Positions 8,539-18,924 of a DNA stretch of 64,000 nucleotides are shown in pieces. The notes beneath the pieces were generated by a model. It ran no database searches. It was not told the DNA's origin and worked only from the letters and a program-made list of their open reading frames with translations. This stretch comes from Treponema bryantii. GTDB lineage: Bacteria; Spirochaetota; Spirochaetia; Treponematales; Treponemataceae. Both the position numbers and the translations under genes were made by a program. Location: the NCBI RefSeq assembly GCF_900113965.1, contig NZ_FORI01000012.1:18150-82149 (forward strand). The letters are read 5' to 3'. Numbering within the stretch: the first letter of the stretch is position 1; every line of letters starts with the position of its first letter.

Positions 8539-10155
8539 CTAGAAAAAGAATTTTAATAGTACAGCAGCAGAACCGCCTCTTGCTTCATATTTACCGGCAT
8601 AAGCGCGGGTTTCACCCTGATACAATTTAATCAAATCATTAACACTCAAAATTGCTCTTACAGAAGGTGTAATTCTTACAAAGCCTTCTGTATTAACAAC
8701 TGGAGCTTCCATATCTTCATTGATAGGAAGAAGACAATTAATATCAACTCCCCACTTTGAATCTTCATTCTGAATATTTACATCAAGTTTTACTGTCTGA
8801 ATATTTTCGCCAAAATAAACATCAAGCCAGTTTGAATGCCAGCTTCCGCTTATAGTAAAGATTCCCTGATGATATGCAAGGCTTAAGTCTGTAGCGAGAA
8901 CCTGGAAATCTTTAATCTCATAGCCGTAGATTGCAAAAAGCTCATTATAAACCGGACACCATCTTCCGTTATCATAAGCTGTCTGGCGGTATTCAACACC
9001 CATACTTCCTGTAAAAGAAGTTTTGATTGGAATACTCAAGTTGAATTTTCCATACCATTCTGAAACTTCTGTAGGATTCCAGTTCAGGTTAGTAAACTTA
9101 TTTTTCTCTTCAAGCCCATAAGCTTTTGGCTTGTAAGAATCAATACCACCTTCTGCAGAAATTGAAACACGGCGGTTAGCAAAATAAACAGGGAATGAAG
9201 AATCAACTCCAACAGTAAAAGGAACAATTACAGATTTCTCCATAAAGTTGTTTCCAATTACAGCAGCTGCATTTCCGTAAAGTTTTACGTAATCATTTTT
9301 CCATGAAAGATCAATTGTGAACTGAACTCTGTTACTTTTTGGGAAAACAATATTATCAGAAAATTCAGTATCATAGTCGTAGTCAGTTGTAAAGCCGGTA
9401 TCAAAGCCATAACCAGCCCAGCGGAACTGAACAGAAGGCTGCATAGAAGAAAACCACACAGTATCAATCTGAGGGCAGGCAATTTCTGAATAGCGGTTAT
9501 AGAAATCTACAACAGCTGCAGCTCCCATGCTAAAGCCGTTATCAAAAGTATAAATAATATTTCCCTTAGCATCGTAAAAATCGCGGTTCAAAAGACCAAT
9601 CATTGAATCATTATAAATCAGATTTCCCTGAAGTCCGTCTGAGGCAGATTTGTAAAAACCAGAAGCACCCCATTCAAGATGATTTTTCTTATACTGCTTT
9701 TCTACGCTCAGCTTTGTCGTTCTATCGCTGTAACCGTCTGTTACAGAATGCTTTGCATAACCAAGAGCAGATTCATGTTCAAAGCTGAACTTAAAAGGAC
9801 TAGCTCCAATTGCTCGTGCAACAGAAATGTTTCCTGTAAAAAATGCAGGATATCCGCCTCCAATAAGACCTTCGGCATAAACTGATTTTTCTACAGGCTT
9901 TGTAACACCCGATGCAATGTCTGTACTTTCCGAAGTTTCAACTTCCGGAAGCACAGGCTCTACTCCACCGCTACCGCTCGGTAGTTTAAGAACATCACTA
10001 AAATCAGGAAGAGTATCTTCTCCAGCCTTTTCTGTTTCTCCAGAAATTACAGTTGTTACTTCCGGAAGCTCAATATTCTGAGCCCACAGTCCTGTTCCAG
10101 AAACTGCAAGAACTGAAAGCAAGAATAATACAGATTTTTTATTAATAGGTTTCAT
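8539..10155 (-). CDS. outer-membrane beta-barrel protein of the Ton-like cluster
   Basis: A 538-residue secreted protein. The ATG at 10155 is preceded by GGAG and gives a signal peptide MKPINKKSVLFLLSVLAVSGTGLWAQ; 18 nt further upstream is a poorer in-frame start. A Glu/Ser/Val/Pro-rich linker (about residues 30-85) precedes many amphipathic strands and a C-terminal aromatic ending LLKFFF, the usual signature of an outer-membrane barrel. No TonB box or plug domain was recognised, so whether it is a TonB client is open. It is 9 nt upstream of the exbB-like gene and 20 nt after the TPR gene. Confidence 0.65.
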   Translation of the reverse strand: MKPINKKSVLFLLSVLAVSGTGLWAQNIELPEVTTVISGETEKAGEDTLPDFSDVLKLPSGSGGVEPVLPEVETSESTDIASGVTKPVEKSVYAEGLIGGGYPAFFTGNISVARAIGASPFKFSFEHESALGYAKHSVTDGYSDRTTKLSVEKQYKKNHLEWGASGFYKSASDGLQGNLIYNDSMIGLLNRDFYDAKGNIIYTFDNGFSMGAAAVVDFYNRYSEIACPQIDTVWFSSMQPSVQFRWAGYGFDTGFTTDYDYDTEFSDNIVFPKSNRVQFTIDLSWKNDYVKLYGNAAAVIGNNFMEKSVIVPFTVGVDSSFPVYFANRRVSISAEGGIDSYKPKAYGLEEKNKFTNLNWNPTEVSEWYGKFNLSIPIKTSFTGSMGVEYRQTAYDNGRWCPVYNELFAIYGYEIKDFQVLATDLSLAYHQGIFTISGSWHSNWLDVYFGENIQTVKLDVNIQNEDSKWGVDINCLLPINEDMEAPVVNTEGFVRITPSVRAILSVNDLIKLYQGETRAYAGKYEARGGSAAVLLKFFF

Positions 10156-10175
10156 AAAAACTCCAATAATCAATT

Positions 10176-13004
10176 CTAATTTCTGGCATCGCCAGTTACA
10201 CGGTCTACACGTTCAGCCTGAATACTCTGAGGATAAAGCTCCTTGAGCAAAGCTGCAGTTTCGCGTGCATCACCAGTAAGACCTTCTGCAGCAAATGCTT
10301 CTGCTGCACCGTAAAGTGACGAAGCAGCACCTGTGCTGTCCTTTACACTTCTATAATACTCAGCTGCCTTAAGATACATCTGCGCAGCCTTTTTATTATC
10401 TCCGTTTTTGCGGCTGTACTCCGCAATAAACTCCGCGTTAAAAGCAGCCGCCCCTCTCTCTTCACTCGTAGTCTGGCGGGCAAACAATTTTGCCGCCAGC
10501 TCATAAGCCTCTTTCTGAGTAGACAAACTTTCCGCATACAAGCGCACCAGCTCGGTGCCCGCATTACGTCCCGCTACAGTTGAAGCCTCACCGAGCCTTG
10601 AATACTCGCTTTCTTTCTCTGCAACGCGGCGGTCTGTTCCGCTCACAATTTTCTCGAGTTCCTTAGCACGCTTACCAATTTCATCATCAGCCGCCTGCTG
10701 AGCAAAATCGCGAAGCATAACTCTCGCAATTCCCAGAGCCTGTGAATATTCTTCCTGGCGGTAATAAGCTTCCAGCAGATTTTTATTCGCGCCGTAAGCA
10801 TAAACGCTTGCCGGCCACTTCTGAAGCAAAGTCTTATTAAGCATTACGCAGCGGTCGTTTTCTCCAAGGCGGAGCGCGCAGTCTCCACAATAGAACATGG
10901 CAGCGTCACTAAAACGGCCCGAAGTATATTTGTAGATGTAAGTATTAAAGTAAGAGAACGCCTTAGAATAATCAGCATGAGAATAATAAAGCTCACCGGA
11001 ACGGTACATAGCTTCTTCAGCGTATGATGAACGAGGAAGACCTTCATAAATACGGCGGTATAATTCATCAGCCTTAAAAACATTACCGCGGCGCTCATAA
11101 ATCTTAGCAGTCATAAAAATAGTCTGAGCTGCAAAATCATCACGACCGGTGGTATAAGGTGCAAGCAGTTCAATAGCCGCATCATAGTTTTCGTAATCAG
11201 TAAGAATTTCTGCACTTAAAATAACTGCTTTTTGTTTCTGTTCACCTTCGTGTGAATAACGAACAAGGTTTGCAGCCTGAGCAGAGGCGTTCTTAAAGTC
11301 ACCACTCTGAAGTGCAGACTTTACCGCATACTCATAACCGCGAAGAACATAATCTCCGTTGCCCTGCACTTCCATACAATAGCGGACAAATGAAGAGTAA
11401 GCGTTTTTGAATTCTGCAAGGTTGTATTCGGCATAGCCCTTGTAGTACAGAGAAAGGTGATAAAAATCTTTACGGCTTGAGTTCAAACGGATATACGAAG
11501 CAAAGCTTTCTGCAGCCTGCTTCCATGCTTTCTGATTTATAAAGCAAAGTCCGCGAACATAATCCTTAGCAGGCTCGCCAGCTCCAGACGCAGCCGCAAT
11601 TTTTTCTGCATCAGCGTAGCGGCCGCAATGGAACAGAGCAAGCGCATAATCAAGATTAGCTTTTCCAAGCTTTGCGTACTCAAGGCAAGCCGGCTCATAG
11701 CGGCCCATCTTACACAAAGCCGAAGCATAAAGCTCGCCACAAGAAGAATCTACCTTATCAAACTGTTCCTTCTTATAATAGTAAGAAGAAACTGCAAATA
11801 CAGCATTTTTATCCGGAGCTTTAATCTTTGAATAAACTACAGGAACTTCATCCCATTTTTCATTTTGAATTTTACACTGAAGCAAAGTTGAATAATAAGA
11901 ATCTGCAAAACTTTCTGCTTCAGTTTTTTTAGCAAGACTCTCTAAACCAGAAAGTTCTTTTTCCGCCTCAACAGGCTTTCCTTTTTCAAGAAGAACCTTT
12001 GCCTGGTAAAGCTGTTTTACAAAACGAATATCTGTATTTTCAAAATCTTCCGAAATCTCTACATTCGAAAGATAAGTTTCTGACTTTTCATAATTCTTTA
12101 CATTAAACTCATCAATTGCAAGACGCAGCCAGAACTCATTCAGCAATTCCGGAGTATCACTAAAGGCTTCCTGAGTTTTTGTAAGCACTTCGCCAGAATC
12201 TGCAATTCCATTTTCCGACGAAATAACATAAGCCTTTTTCAAAGCCGCAACTGCAAGAGACTTTTCTCCGCTTTCGAGCACGCGGGTATAAGCTTCATAC
12301 GCTTCCTGATTTTTCTTCAAAGCAGCGCAGGCATCTCCGTAATAAAAACACAGAGTCATATAGACCGGGCGTTCAAAATCATTTTCAGAAAGCTTGTTAA
12401 AAAGTATTACTGTTTTAGAAGCAGCACCTGTTTTGTTATAACAGATAAAAAGCTTCTGCAAAGACTCCCCGTAATCTGAAGTTTCATAAGACTTTCCGTT
12501 TGAAGCTACATATTCAAAAAGAGGAATTGCTTCCTTCCATTTTTCAAGTTCATAAAAAGCACGGCCAGAATACAAAACGCTCGAAGCATAAAATTCATCA
12601 TCATTATTTGTCTGAGAAAGACTGCAGGCAAGATGGAATTTTTCCAGAGCTGCTGAATATTTTTTCTGAGCATAAAAAGTACGGCCAAGTAAATAATTAC
12701 AGCGGATAATTTCTGGGGAGCCGGAATGCATATGAGAAACTGCCGACTCAAGAGCCTGAGCCGCCTCATCATAACTTTCCATATAAATAAGAGCTTCGCC
12801 CTTATAAGCCAGGGCCGAATGAATAAAAGAAGACTCCGGGAAGTTTTTCTGTAAAAGTTCTGCAGAAGAAACAACCCCAGGATAAAATCCGTTTTTAAAT
12901 GATTGTTTTACATCATTATAAAGCTGAACATCGGAATCTGCCTGCTGTGCAAAACAGATTACCGGCAGCAAAAGTAAACTTATTATTAAAAATATCTTTT
13001 TCAT
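10176..13004 (-). CDS. large periplasmic tetratricopeptide-repeat protein
   Basis: A 942-residue protein with signal peptide MKKIFLIISLLLLPVICFAQ followed by helix-turn-helix repeats along nearly its whole length. TPR signatures such as ALAYKGEALIYMESYDEAAQALE, SALEKFHLACSLSQ and AIELLAPY recur, with a YbgF/BamD-like stretch (AMYRSGELYYSHADYSKAFSYF) in the second half. Proteins of this type scaffold envelope complexes. The gene lies 3 nt after the preceding gene and 20 nt before the barrel gene, inside the energiser operon, which suggests that it links the TonB-like protein or barrel to other partners. Confidence 0.75.
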   Translation of the reverse strand: MKKIFLIISLLLLPVICFAQQADSDVQLYNDVKQSFKNGFYPGVVSSAELLQKNFPESSFIHSALAYKGEALIYMESYDEAAQALESAVSHMHSGSPEIIRCNYLLGRTFYAQKKYSAALEKFHLACSLSQTNNDDEFYASSVLYSGRAFYELEKWKEAIPLFEYVASNGKSYETSDYGESLQKLFICYNKTGAASKTVILFNKLSENDFERPVYMTLCFYYGDACAALKKNQEAYEAYTRVLESGEKSLAVAALKKAYVISSENGIADSGEVLTKTQEAFSDTPELLNEFWLRLAIDEFNVKNYEKSETYLSNVEISEDFENTDIRFVKQLYQAKVLLEKGKPVEAEKELSGLESLAKKTEAESFADSYYSTLLQCKIQNEKWDEVPVVYSKIKAPDKNAVFAVSSYYYKKEQFDKVDSSCGELYASALCKMGRYEPACLEYAKLGKANLDYALALFHCGRYADAEKIAAASGAGEPAKDYVRGLCFINQKAWKQAAESFASYIRLNSSRKDFYHLSLYYKGYAEYNLAEFKNAYSSFVRYCMEVQGNGDYVLRGYEYAVKSALQSGDFKNASAQAANLVRYSHEGEQKQKAVILSAEILTDYENYDAAIELLAPYTTGRDDFAAQTIFMTAKIYERRGNVFKADELYRRIYEGLPRSSYAEEAMYRSGELYYSHADYSKAFSYFNTYIYKYTSGRFSDAAMFYCGDCALRLGENDRCVMLNKTLLQKWPASVYAYGANKNLLEAYYRQEEYSQALGIARVMLRDFAQQAADDEIGKRAKELEKIVSGTDRRVAEKESEYSRLGEASTVAGRNAGTELVRLYAESLSTQKEAYELAAKLFARQTTSEERGAAAFNAEFIAEYSRKNGDNKKAAQMYLKAAEYYRSVKDSTGAASSLYGAAEAFAAEGLTGDARETAALLKELYPQSIQAERVDRVTGDARN

Positions 13005-13007
13005 ACA

Positions 13008-14372
13008 TCACTGCGGAAAGAACTGCTCCGAGGATTTTACTCGCGTCAGATAAACAAAATCATCAGCATAGTAATAACAGAAATTTTCGAGAGTCATTTC
13101 CCTTCCGTTCATAAATACGGTACAGGCAAAGCCACCGTCATCCTGGAAATAAGGAAAGAATGCTGCACATTCATTAAAGGCCATAATTTCCGGAGTAATG
13201 GTTCTATCCGTACCTCTTATTGCTCCAAAATACAAAGTTCCCGGTTCAGTTGCAGCAAGCACATAAAGCAAAGAATTCAAAACCTTAACAGTGTGGCCAG
13301 AATTCTCCACAAAAGTCACTGTATTTGCAACGCCCTTATCTGTAATAGAAGAGGCAAAAGGATTTATTGTAACATCCACACCCGACTGATTAAACAGATA
13401 AGTTTTTCCGGAGTAAACAGAAACCACTGCCGAAGCAAGATTTCTTACCCAGTTCAACGAGAAGAAAAGGTCATACTTTTGAGAAAGAACGCCCTGTCTT
13501 CCATTGTCCTTTACGGAAACGGTTTCTTTTATCAGCGGATCTCTCATAAGAACTCCGCCAGACATTGGCTCAACGAGACCATCCGCTATCCATTTAACAA
13601 ATCCAGCGGAAGAAAGCAACAGTTTTTCTTCAGATTTATCTGATTTTTTTTCAATTTCGAACTTTTTTCCTGTAGAAATGTGCACAAGCTCACGATTTTC
13701 GTCATACATGGCATCTTCTACATAAGAAATTGAAGGAAGTTTTTCATGAATTACTGCGCACATCTGCTTCATGCTGTGATAAACCTGAGGATCTACCAGC
13801 ACATAATTCCATGGCAGTTTTGTTTCTGTGATTGTCATTACATCTTCAAAAGATGCTGAATAGAATTTTTCAAAAGCCATTCCTGTAGGAACTCCGCGGG
13901 CTGCGTAATTTCCAAAAATTACAAGGTCTGCAAGAGCAATTTTTCCCTGAGGAGTAAACTGAATATATACTTCGCTATTTTTTACAAAATAATAGCGGAT
14001 GCGAAGAGGCTTTCCTGTTCTCTTGTCGCGGATAAGCACCCAGCTTCCGGCAACGTCTCCAGGATAAAGTTCCTGTTCCTCTGTCCACATTCCCTTATCT
14101 GAAAATACATTTACTTTGATAAGGGCACGGGGAGATACAAAAACATTAAAGGTTGATTCGCTTTCTTCCAGACGAATCTGAAATTTTTCACCATTGTTGT
14201 TCGCGCGAATCTCCGGTGGATTTGCACGAACTTCGCTGAGGGGAGCGGTAAACCACTTCTCTTCGAGTCCTTTGCGGATTTCTGAAGAGTCTGGTATTCC
14301 GAGCCTGTTATAGGCTGCAAAAACCTGAAGTGAAATACATACTGCCAGAATAAGGCAACATAGTTTTTTCAA
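13008..14372 (-). CDS. conserved periplasmic protein of unknown function
   Basis: A 454-residue protein with a signal peptide (MKKLCCLILAVCISLQVFAAY). I do not recognise the family. The N-terminal half looks like a beta-sandwich region (FQIRLEESESTFNVFVSPRA), followed by a mixed domain with TMKQMCAVIHEKLPSISYVEDAMY and a Trp-containing C-terminal part. It lies 25 nt after the activase and 3 nt before the TPR gene, so it is probably co-transcribed and may be part of the same envelope complex. Confidence 0.6.
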   Translation of the reverse strand: MKKLCCLILAVCISLQVFAAYNRLGIPDSSEIRKGLEEKWFTAPLSEVRANPPEIRANNNGEKFQIRLEESESTFNVFVSPRALIKVNVFSDKGMWTEEQELYPGDVAGSWVLIRDKRTGKPLRIRYYFVKNSEVYIQFTPQGKIALADLVIFGNYAARGVPTGMAFEKFYSASFEDVMTITETKLPWNYVLVDPQVYHSMKQMCAVIHEKLPSISYVEDAMYDENRELVHISTGKKFEIEKKSDKSEEKLLLSSAGFVKWIADGLVEPMSGGVLMRDPLIKETVSVKDNGRQGVLSQKYDLFFSLNWVRNLASAVVSVYSGKTYLFNQSGVDVTINPFASSITDKGVANTVTFVENSGHTVKVLNSLLYVLAATEPGTLYFGAIRGTDRTITPEIMAFNECAAFFPYFQDDGGFACTVFMNGREMTLENFCYYYADDFVYLTRVKSSEQFFPQ

Positions 14373-14397
14373 TTTTTCCTCCCCCTAACCTGCACGG

Positions 14398-17300
14398 TTA
14401 AGCCTTCATTGCTTCTCCGGCAGGGTCAGTATCTGTAGCGCCCGCAGCAAGTCGAATCTCTGCCTGAACAAGAGAGCCGTCTGCCATACGGATCATATTA
14501 TTATCAACCTCATCCGGATGATTTCCAACCGGCGCATTAGAAAGCAGAAGCTTAAGTCTGTTCAACTGGTTAACTTCAGAGCTGCCCGGGTCATAGTCAA
14601 TTGCACTGATATTTGCTTCTGGGAAGCGGCGGCGAAGTTCCTTAATCATTCCCTTACCAGTTACGTGGTTAGGAAGACAAGCGAACGGCTGAACGCAGGC
14701 AATACTTGGAGCGCCTTCGTGAATCAGCTCTACCATTTCTGCAGTAAGGAACCAGCCCTCACCGGTAATATTTCCAATCTGAACAATATCATCAACACCC
14801 TTCATCAAATCATAAATTGAAGATGGTGCTTCAAAGCGTCGGCTCTTGCGCAGGTATTTTTTCATTTTGTTGCGGTAAAGCTCAAGTCCCCAAACAAGAA
14901 GGCGTGCATTGCGTTCTGTCTTCTTAGGGAAGGCAAGCTGTTCGTGACGGAAAATACCTGTACTGAATGAATAGAAGAAGAAGTCTGCAAGGTCTGGCAT
15001 TACACACTCTGCGCCTTCTCTTTCAATTGTTTCAACAATCTGATTGTTTGCAGTTGGATGGAACTTTACAAGAATCTCTCCAACTACACCAACGCGTGGC
15101 TTTTTAATTGGCTTAAGAGGAAGATTATCAAAGTCGCGGATAATATCCTTCAAAAGCTTGTGATATTTATGAGAAGAAACTCTGTTTGTAAACAATGCTT
15201 CTGCACGTGCATTCCACTTTTCGTACATCTGATTAGCACTGCCAGGAACAGCCTCGTAAGGACGTGTACGGTAAAGAACGCGCATAAGAACGTCTCCAAC
15301 CATAATCGCCTTAACAAGATTATCCAGCAGAGGGAATGTAATCTTAAAGCCCGGGTTCTTTTCAAAGCCCTGAGCACTCAGCGAGAGTACCGGAATCTGG
15401 CTCCAGCCCGCGTCATTAAGCGCACGGCGAATAAAGCCAATGTAGTTTGTCGCGCGGCAGCCACCACCGGTCTGGGTGATAATAAGAGCCGTTCTGTCCA
15501 GATCATATTTTCCGCTTTCCAGGGCAGAAATCATCTGACCTGCAACAAGCAGAGAAGGATAACATGCATCGTTATTTACATATTTAAGTCCAGCTTCTAC
15601 AGCCTTAGGATCAACAGCATCAAGAACAACAAAATTGTAGCCGCAGGCACCAAAAGCCTTCTGCAAAATGCGGAAGTGGATTGGAGACATCTGAGGGCCA
15701 ATAATTGTGTACTTCTTGCGCATCTCCTCAGTAAATACAACACGGTTATATGCAGAAGATTTAATTACCGGCTTAGTTTTATTGCGGCGGCGTTCTTTTA
15801 CGGCAGCAATAAGCGAGCGGATACGGATACGAACTGCACCAAGGTTACTTCCTTCATCAATTTTGATAAGAGTGTACATGCGGCTCTTAGCGCGAAGGAT
15901 TTCATCTACCTGGTCAGCAGTTACGGCATCAAGACCACAACCAAAGCTTGTTAACTGAACAAGCTCGAGTGATGGCATTTCCGAAACGAACTGAGCAGCA
16001 CGGTAAAGTCTGTTATGATAAACCCACTGGTCAATAATGCGCAGAGGGCGTTCAATTTTTCCAAGGTGTGCAACAGAGTCTTCTGTAAGAACAGCAAGGC
16101 CAAGTCCGTTAATCATTTCTGGAATACCATGGTTGATTTCCGGATCAAGGTGATAAGGACGACCGGCAAGTACAATACCGCTTCCGCCCTTTGTAATGAT
16201 TTCTTCAAGTGCCTCTTCACCCTTCTGACGAACTTCCTCGCGGAATCTTTCCTGCTCTTCCCATGCCTTATCAACAGCTGCATAAATTGCATCGCGTGAA
16301 AGTTTTGGGAACTTAGGAAGAAGTTCTTCACAAAGACGTTCTGCAAGACGAGGCTTATCATAAATTGGAAGGAACGGATCCATATATGTAATAGAAGGAT
16401 CCTGTCGAAGTTCATCAACATTATTGCGCAAAACTTCCGGATAACTTGTTACGATAGGACAGTTATAGTGGTTACCAGCACCGGCATCTTCCTGATGCTC
16501 GTAAGGAGCACAAGGATAGAAAATAAACTTAATGCCACGCTGTAAAAGAGAAACAACATGACCATGGCTGATTTTTCCAGGGTAACAAACTGATTCAGAA
16601 GGAATTGTCTCAAGACCTTTTTCGTAAACTGTACGGCTTGAACGCTGGCTCAAAATTACACGGAAACCAAGCTCGTTGAAGAAGGTAAACCACAGAGGAT
16701 AGTTCTCATACATATTAAGAACACGTGGAATACCAACATCACCCATTGGAGCATCTTCAGGCTTGCGTGGAGCATAGTTGAAGAGTCTCTTATATTTCCA
16801 TTCAAAAAGATTTGGAAGTGGACCTGCATCGTCATCATCAAGTCCTGTATTCTTTTTGTTACTTGCGTCAATTACTGTACCTTCAATTTCAGCACCCTTT
16901 TCACAGCGGTTACCGGTAATGAAGGTTCGTTTTTCGTCTCCTGTAGAGAAGGTATTAATAGTAAGAAGACAGTTGTTCTGACACTTACCACAACGGCGAA
17001 GTTCAAGGTCTACATGGAAGTTATTAAGCTGTTCAAGAGTTGCAATGCCAGAGCGAACATCATGAACAGTTCCTTCCGGCTCACCAGGTTTTGGAGCCAT
17101 AAGATCCTGCCACTGGTCGTAAGCAATAAGGGCAGAACCGTAAGCGCCCATAAGACCTGCAACGTCCGGGCGGTAAACCTGAACGCCTGCAATTTTTTCA
17201 AAGGCACGGAGAATGGCATCGTTAAAGAAAGTACCACCCTGTACGACTACCTTTTCACCAATATCAGAAGCCTTGCGGAGTTTAATTACCTTGAACAAAG

Positions 17301-18900
17301 CATTTTTGATTACAGAATAAGAAAGACCTGCAGCGATATCTGCTACCGAAGCTCCTTCCTTCTGAGCCTGCTTAACGCGTGAGTTCATGAATACAGTACA
17401 GCGGCTTCCGAGGTCTACAGGTTTCTGCGCCATCAAAGCAATCTTACCGAACTCTTTTACGTCCATGCCCATTGTGTTGGCAAAGTTATCAAGGAAGGAA
17501 CCACAACCAGAAGAGCATGCTTCGTTCAGCTGAATACTTACGATAGCGCCGTCCTTCATGCGAAGACACTTCATATCCTGTCCACCAATATCGAGAAGGA
17601 ACTCAACGCCAGGAACAAAGAAGTTAGCAGCACGGAAGTGTGTGATAGTTTCAACTTCACCAGAGTCTACACCGAGAGCTGCCTGAAAAAGTGCTTCACC
17701 GTAACCAGTTGAAACGGCACGTGCAATATATACATCTTCTGGAAGTTTTGCGTAAAGGTCTTTAAGAACCTGTACGGCAAGTTCAACAGGATTACCCTGA
17801 TTGTGTGCATAGAAGTCCCAGATAATACGACCGTCTTTATCAATAAGACAAGCCTTTGTTGTTGTAGAACCAGAGTCCAGACCAAGGAAAACCGGGCCGT
17901 GAGTTTTTGTAAGGTCACCGCGCTTAGCTTTCTGCTCTGAGTGGCGTACCTGGAACTCATCAAGCTCTGCCTGATTTTTGAAAAGTGGTTCAAGACGCTG
18001 AACTTCACTAAGCTCTGCGCCAACAAGATTCTTAAGACTTTCGCGGAACTCAGAAATTGTAGGGAATCTGAAAGTTCCGTCTCCAAAAGTTCTTTCTGCA
18101 CCGAACGCACAACCAGAAGCTACAAAAAGCTGGCTGTCTTCAGGTACAATAATTTCATCATCTTTAAGTTTAAGTGTTTCAACAAAGCGAGCACGAAGCT
18201 GATCAAGGAAGTGCAATGGCCCACCAAGGAATGCTACGTGACCGCGGATAGGCTTACCGCACGCAAGACCGGAAATTGTCTGCGAAACTACAGCCTGGAA
18301 AATAGAAGCCGCAATATCTTCACGGCGGGCACCTTCGTTAATCAAAGGCTGAATATCAGTTTTAGCAAATACACCACAACGGGCAGCAATAGGATAAATC
18401 TGCTGCATGCCTTTAGCAAGTTCGTTCAAGCCAGAAGCATCAGTTTCCAAAAGAGCTGCCATCTGATCAATAAAGGCACCAGTACCACCGGCACAAGTAC
18501 CGTTCATACGCTGCTCTACACCACCGCGGAAATAAGTAATCTTGGCATCTTCACCACCAAGCTCAATTACAACATCTGTCTGAGGAATCAGTTTTTTTAC
18601 AGAAGTAGTAGCGGCAATAACTTCCTGAATAAAAGGAATGTTCAGCCACTGTGAAACTGAAAGACCGCCCGAACCTGTTACTTTTGCAGTGATTGTACGA
18701 GACTCACCGCCTTCAACATTTGCAACAAGAAAATCAAGGGCTTTATTTACAACTGTAATAATTGTACTACGTATATCAGCACGGTGACGCTGATAGTCAC
18801 CGTAAATCAGTTTATCATCATCATCAAGAACTGCAACCTTAACAGTTGTAGAACCTACGTCAATACCGAGACGAATCGGCAGCAATGTTTTTTCGCTCAT
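14398..18900 (-). CDS. giant acyl-CoA dehydratase activase (double ASKHA, DUF2229, HgdB-like)
   Basis: A 1500-residue fusion of the 2-hydroxyacyl-CoA dehydratase activase family. The first ATPase domain shows GIDVGSTTVKVAVLD, GGEDAKI and GTCAGGTGAFID (residues about 13-150); the second shows GLDSGSTTTKACLID, DIGGQDMKCL and SSGCGSFLDNF (about 340-500). A Cys cluster (CGKCQNNC, then NRCEKG) follows, then a DUF2229-like region (VGIPRVLNMYENYPLWFTFF) and a dehydratase-component-like C-terminal half with AGRPYHLDPEINHG. Family members use ATP to drive low-potential electron transfer through an Fe-S cluster; the substrate of this long form is not established. It lies 24 nt after the DUF4954 gene. 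Confidence 0.9.
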   Translation of the reverse strand: MSEKTLLPIRLGIDVGSTTVKVAVLDDDDKLIYGDYQRHRADIRSTIITVVNKALDFLVANVEGGESRTITAKVTGSGGLSVSQWLNIPFIQEVIAATTSVKKLIPQTDVVIELGGEDAKITYFRGGVEQRMNGTCAGGTGAFIDQMAALLETDASGLNELAKGMQQIYPIAARCGVFAKTDIQPLINEGARREDIAASIFQAVVSQTISGLACGKPIRGHVAFLGGPLHFLDQLRARFVETLKLKDDEIIVPEDSQLFVASGCAFGAERTFGDGTFRFPTISEFRESLKNLVGAELSEVQRLEPLFKNQAELDEFQVRHSEQKAKRGDLTKTHGPVFLGLDSGSTTTKACLIDKDGRIIWDFYAHNQGNPVELAVQVLKDLYAKLPEDVYIARAVSTGYGEALFQAALGVDSGEVETITHFRAANFFVPGVEFLLDIGGQDMKCLRMKDGAIVSIQLNEACSSGCGSFLDNFANTMGMDVKEFGKIALMAQKPVDLGSRCTVFMNSRVKQAQKEGASVADIAAGLSYSVIKNALFKVIKLRKASDIGEKVVVQGGTFFNDAILRAFEKIAGVQVYRPDVAGLMGAYGSALIAYDQWQDLMAPKPGEPEGTVHDVRSGIATLEQLNNFHVDLELRRCGKCQNNCLLTINTFSTGDEKRTFITGNRCEKGAEIEGTVIDASNKKNTGLDDDDAGPLPNLFEWKYKRLFNYAPRKPEDAPMGDVGIPRVLNMYENYPLWFTFFNELGFRVILSQRSSRTVYEKGLETIPSESVCYPGKISHGHVVSLLQRGIKFIFYPCAPYEHQEDAGAGNHYNCPIVTSYPEVLRNNVDELRQDPSITYMDPFLPIYDKPRLAERLCEELLPKFPKLSRDAIYAAVDKAWEEQERFREEVRQKGEEALEEIITKGGSGIVLAGRPYHLDPEINHGIPEMINGLGLAVLTEDSVAHLGKIERPLRIIDQWVYHNRLYRAAQFVSEMPSLELVQLTSFGCGLDAVTADQVDEILRAKSRMYTLIKIDEGSNLGAVRIRIRSLIAAVKERRRNKTKPVIKSSAYNRVVFTEEMRKKYTIIGPQMSPIHFRILQKAFGACGYNFVVLDAVDPKAVEAGLKYVNNDACYPSLLVAGQMISALESGKYDLDRTALIITQTGGGCRATNYIGFIRRALNDAGWSQIPVLSLSAQGFEKNPGFKITFPLLDNLVKAIMVGDVLMRVLYRTRPYEAVPGSANQMYEKWNARAEALFTNRVSSHKYHKLLKDIIRDFDNLPLKPIKKPRVGVVGEILVKFHPTANNQIVETIEREGAECVMPDLADFFFYSFSTGIFRHEQLAFPKKTERNARLLVWGLELYRNKMKKYLRKSRRFEAPSSIYDLMKGVDDIVQIGNITGEGWFLTAEMVELIHEGAPSIACVQPFACLPNHVTGKGMIKELRRRFPEANISAIDYDPGSSEVNQLNRLKLLLSNAPVGNHPDEVDNNMIRMADGSLVQAEIRLAAGATDTDPAGEAMKA

Positions 18901-18924
18901 ATTATTAATATTAATAGTTATCCC

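Noticed and set aside
15058..15954. 298-codon open frame opposite the activase gene
   Set aside because: It is fully antisense to a well-conserved enzyme, has no ribosome site and shows no recognisable motifs; its openness follows from the codon use of the real gene.
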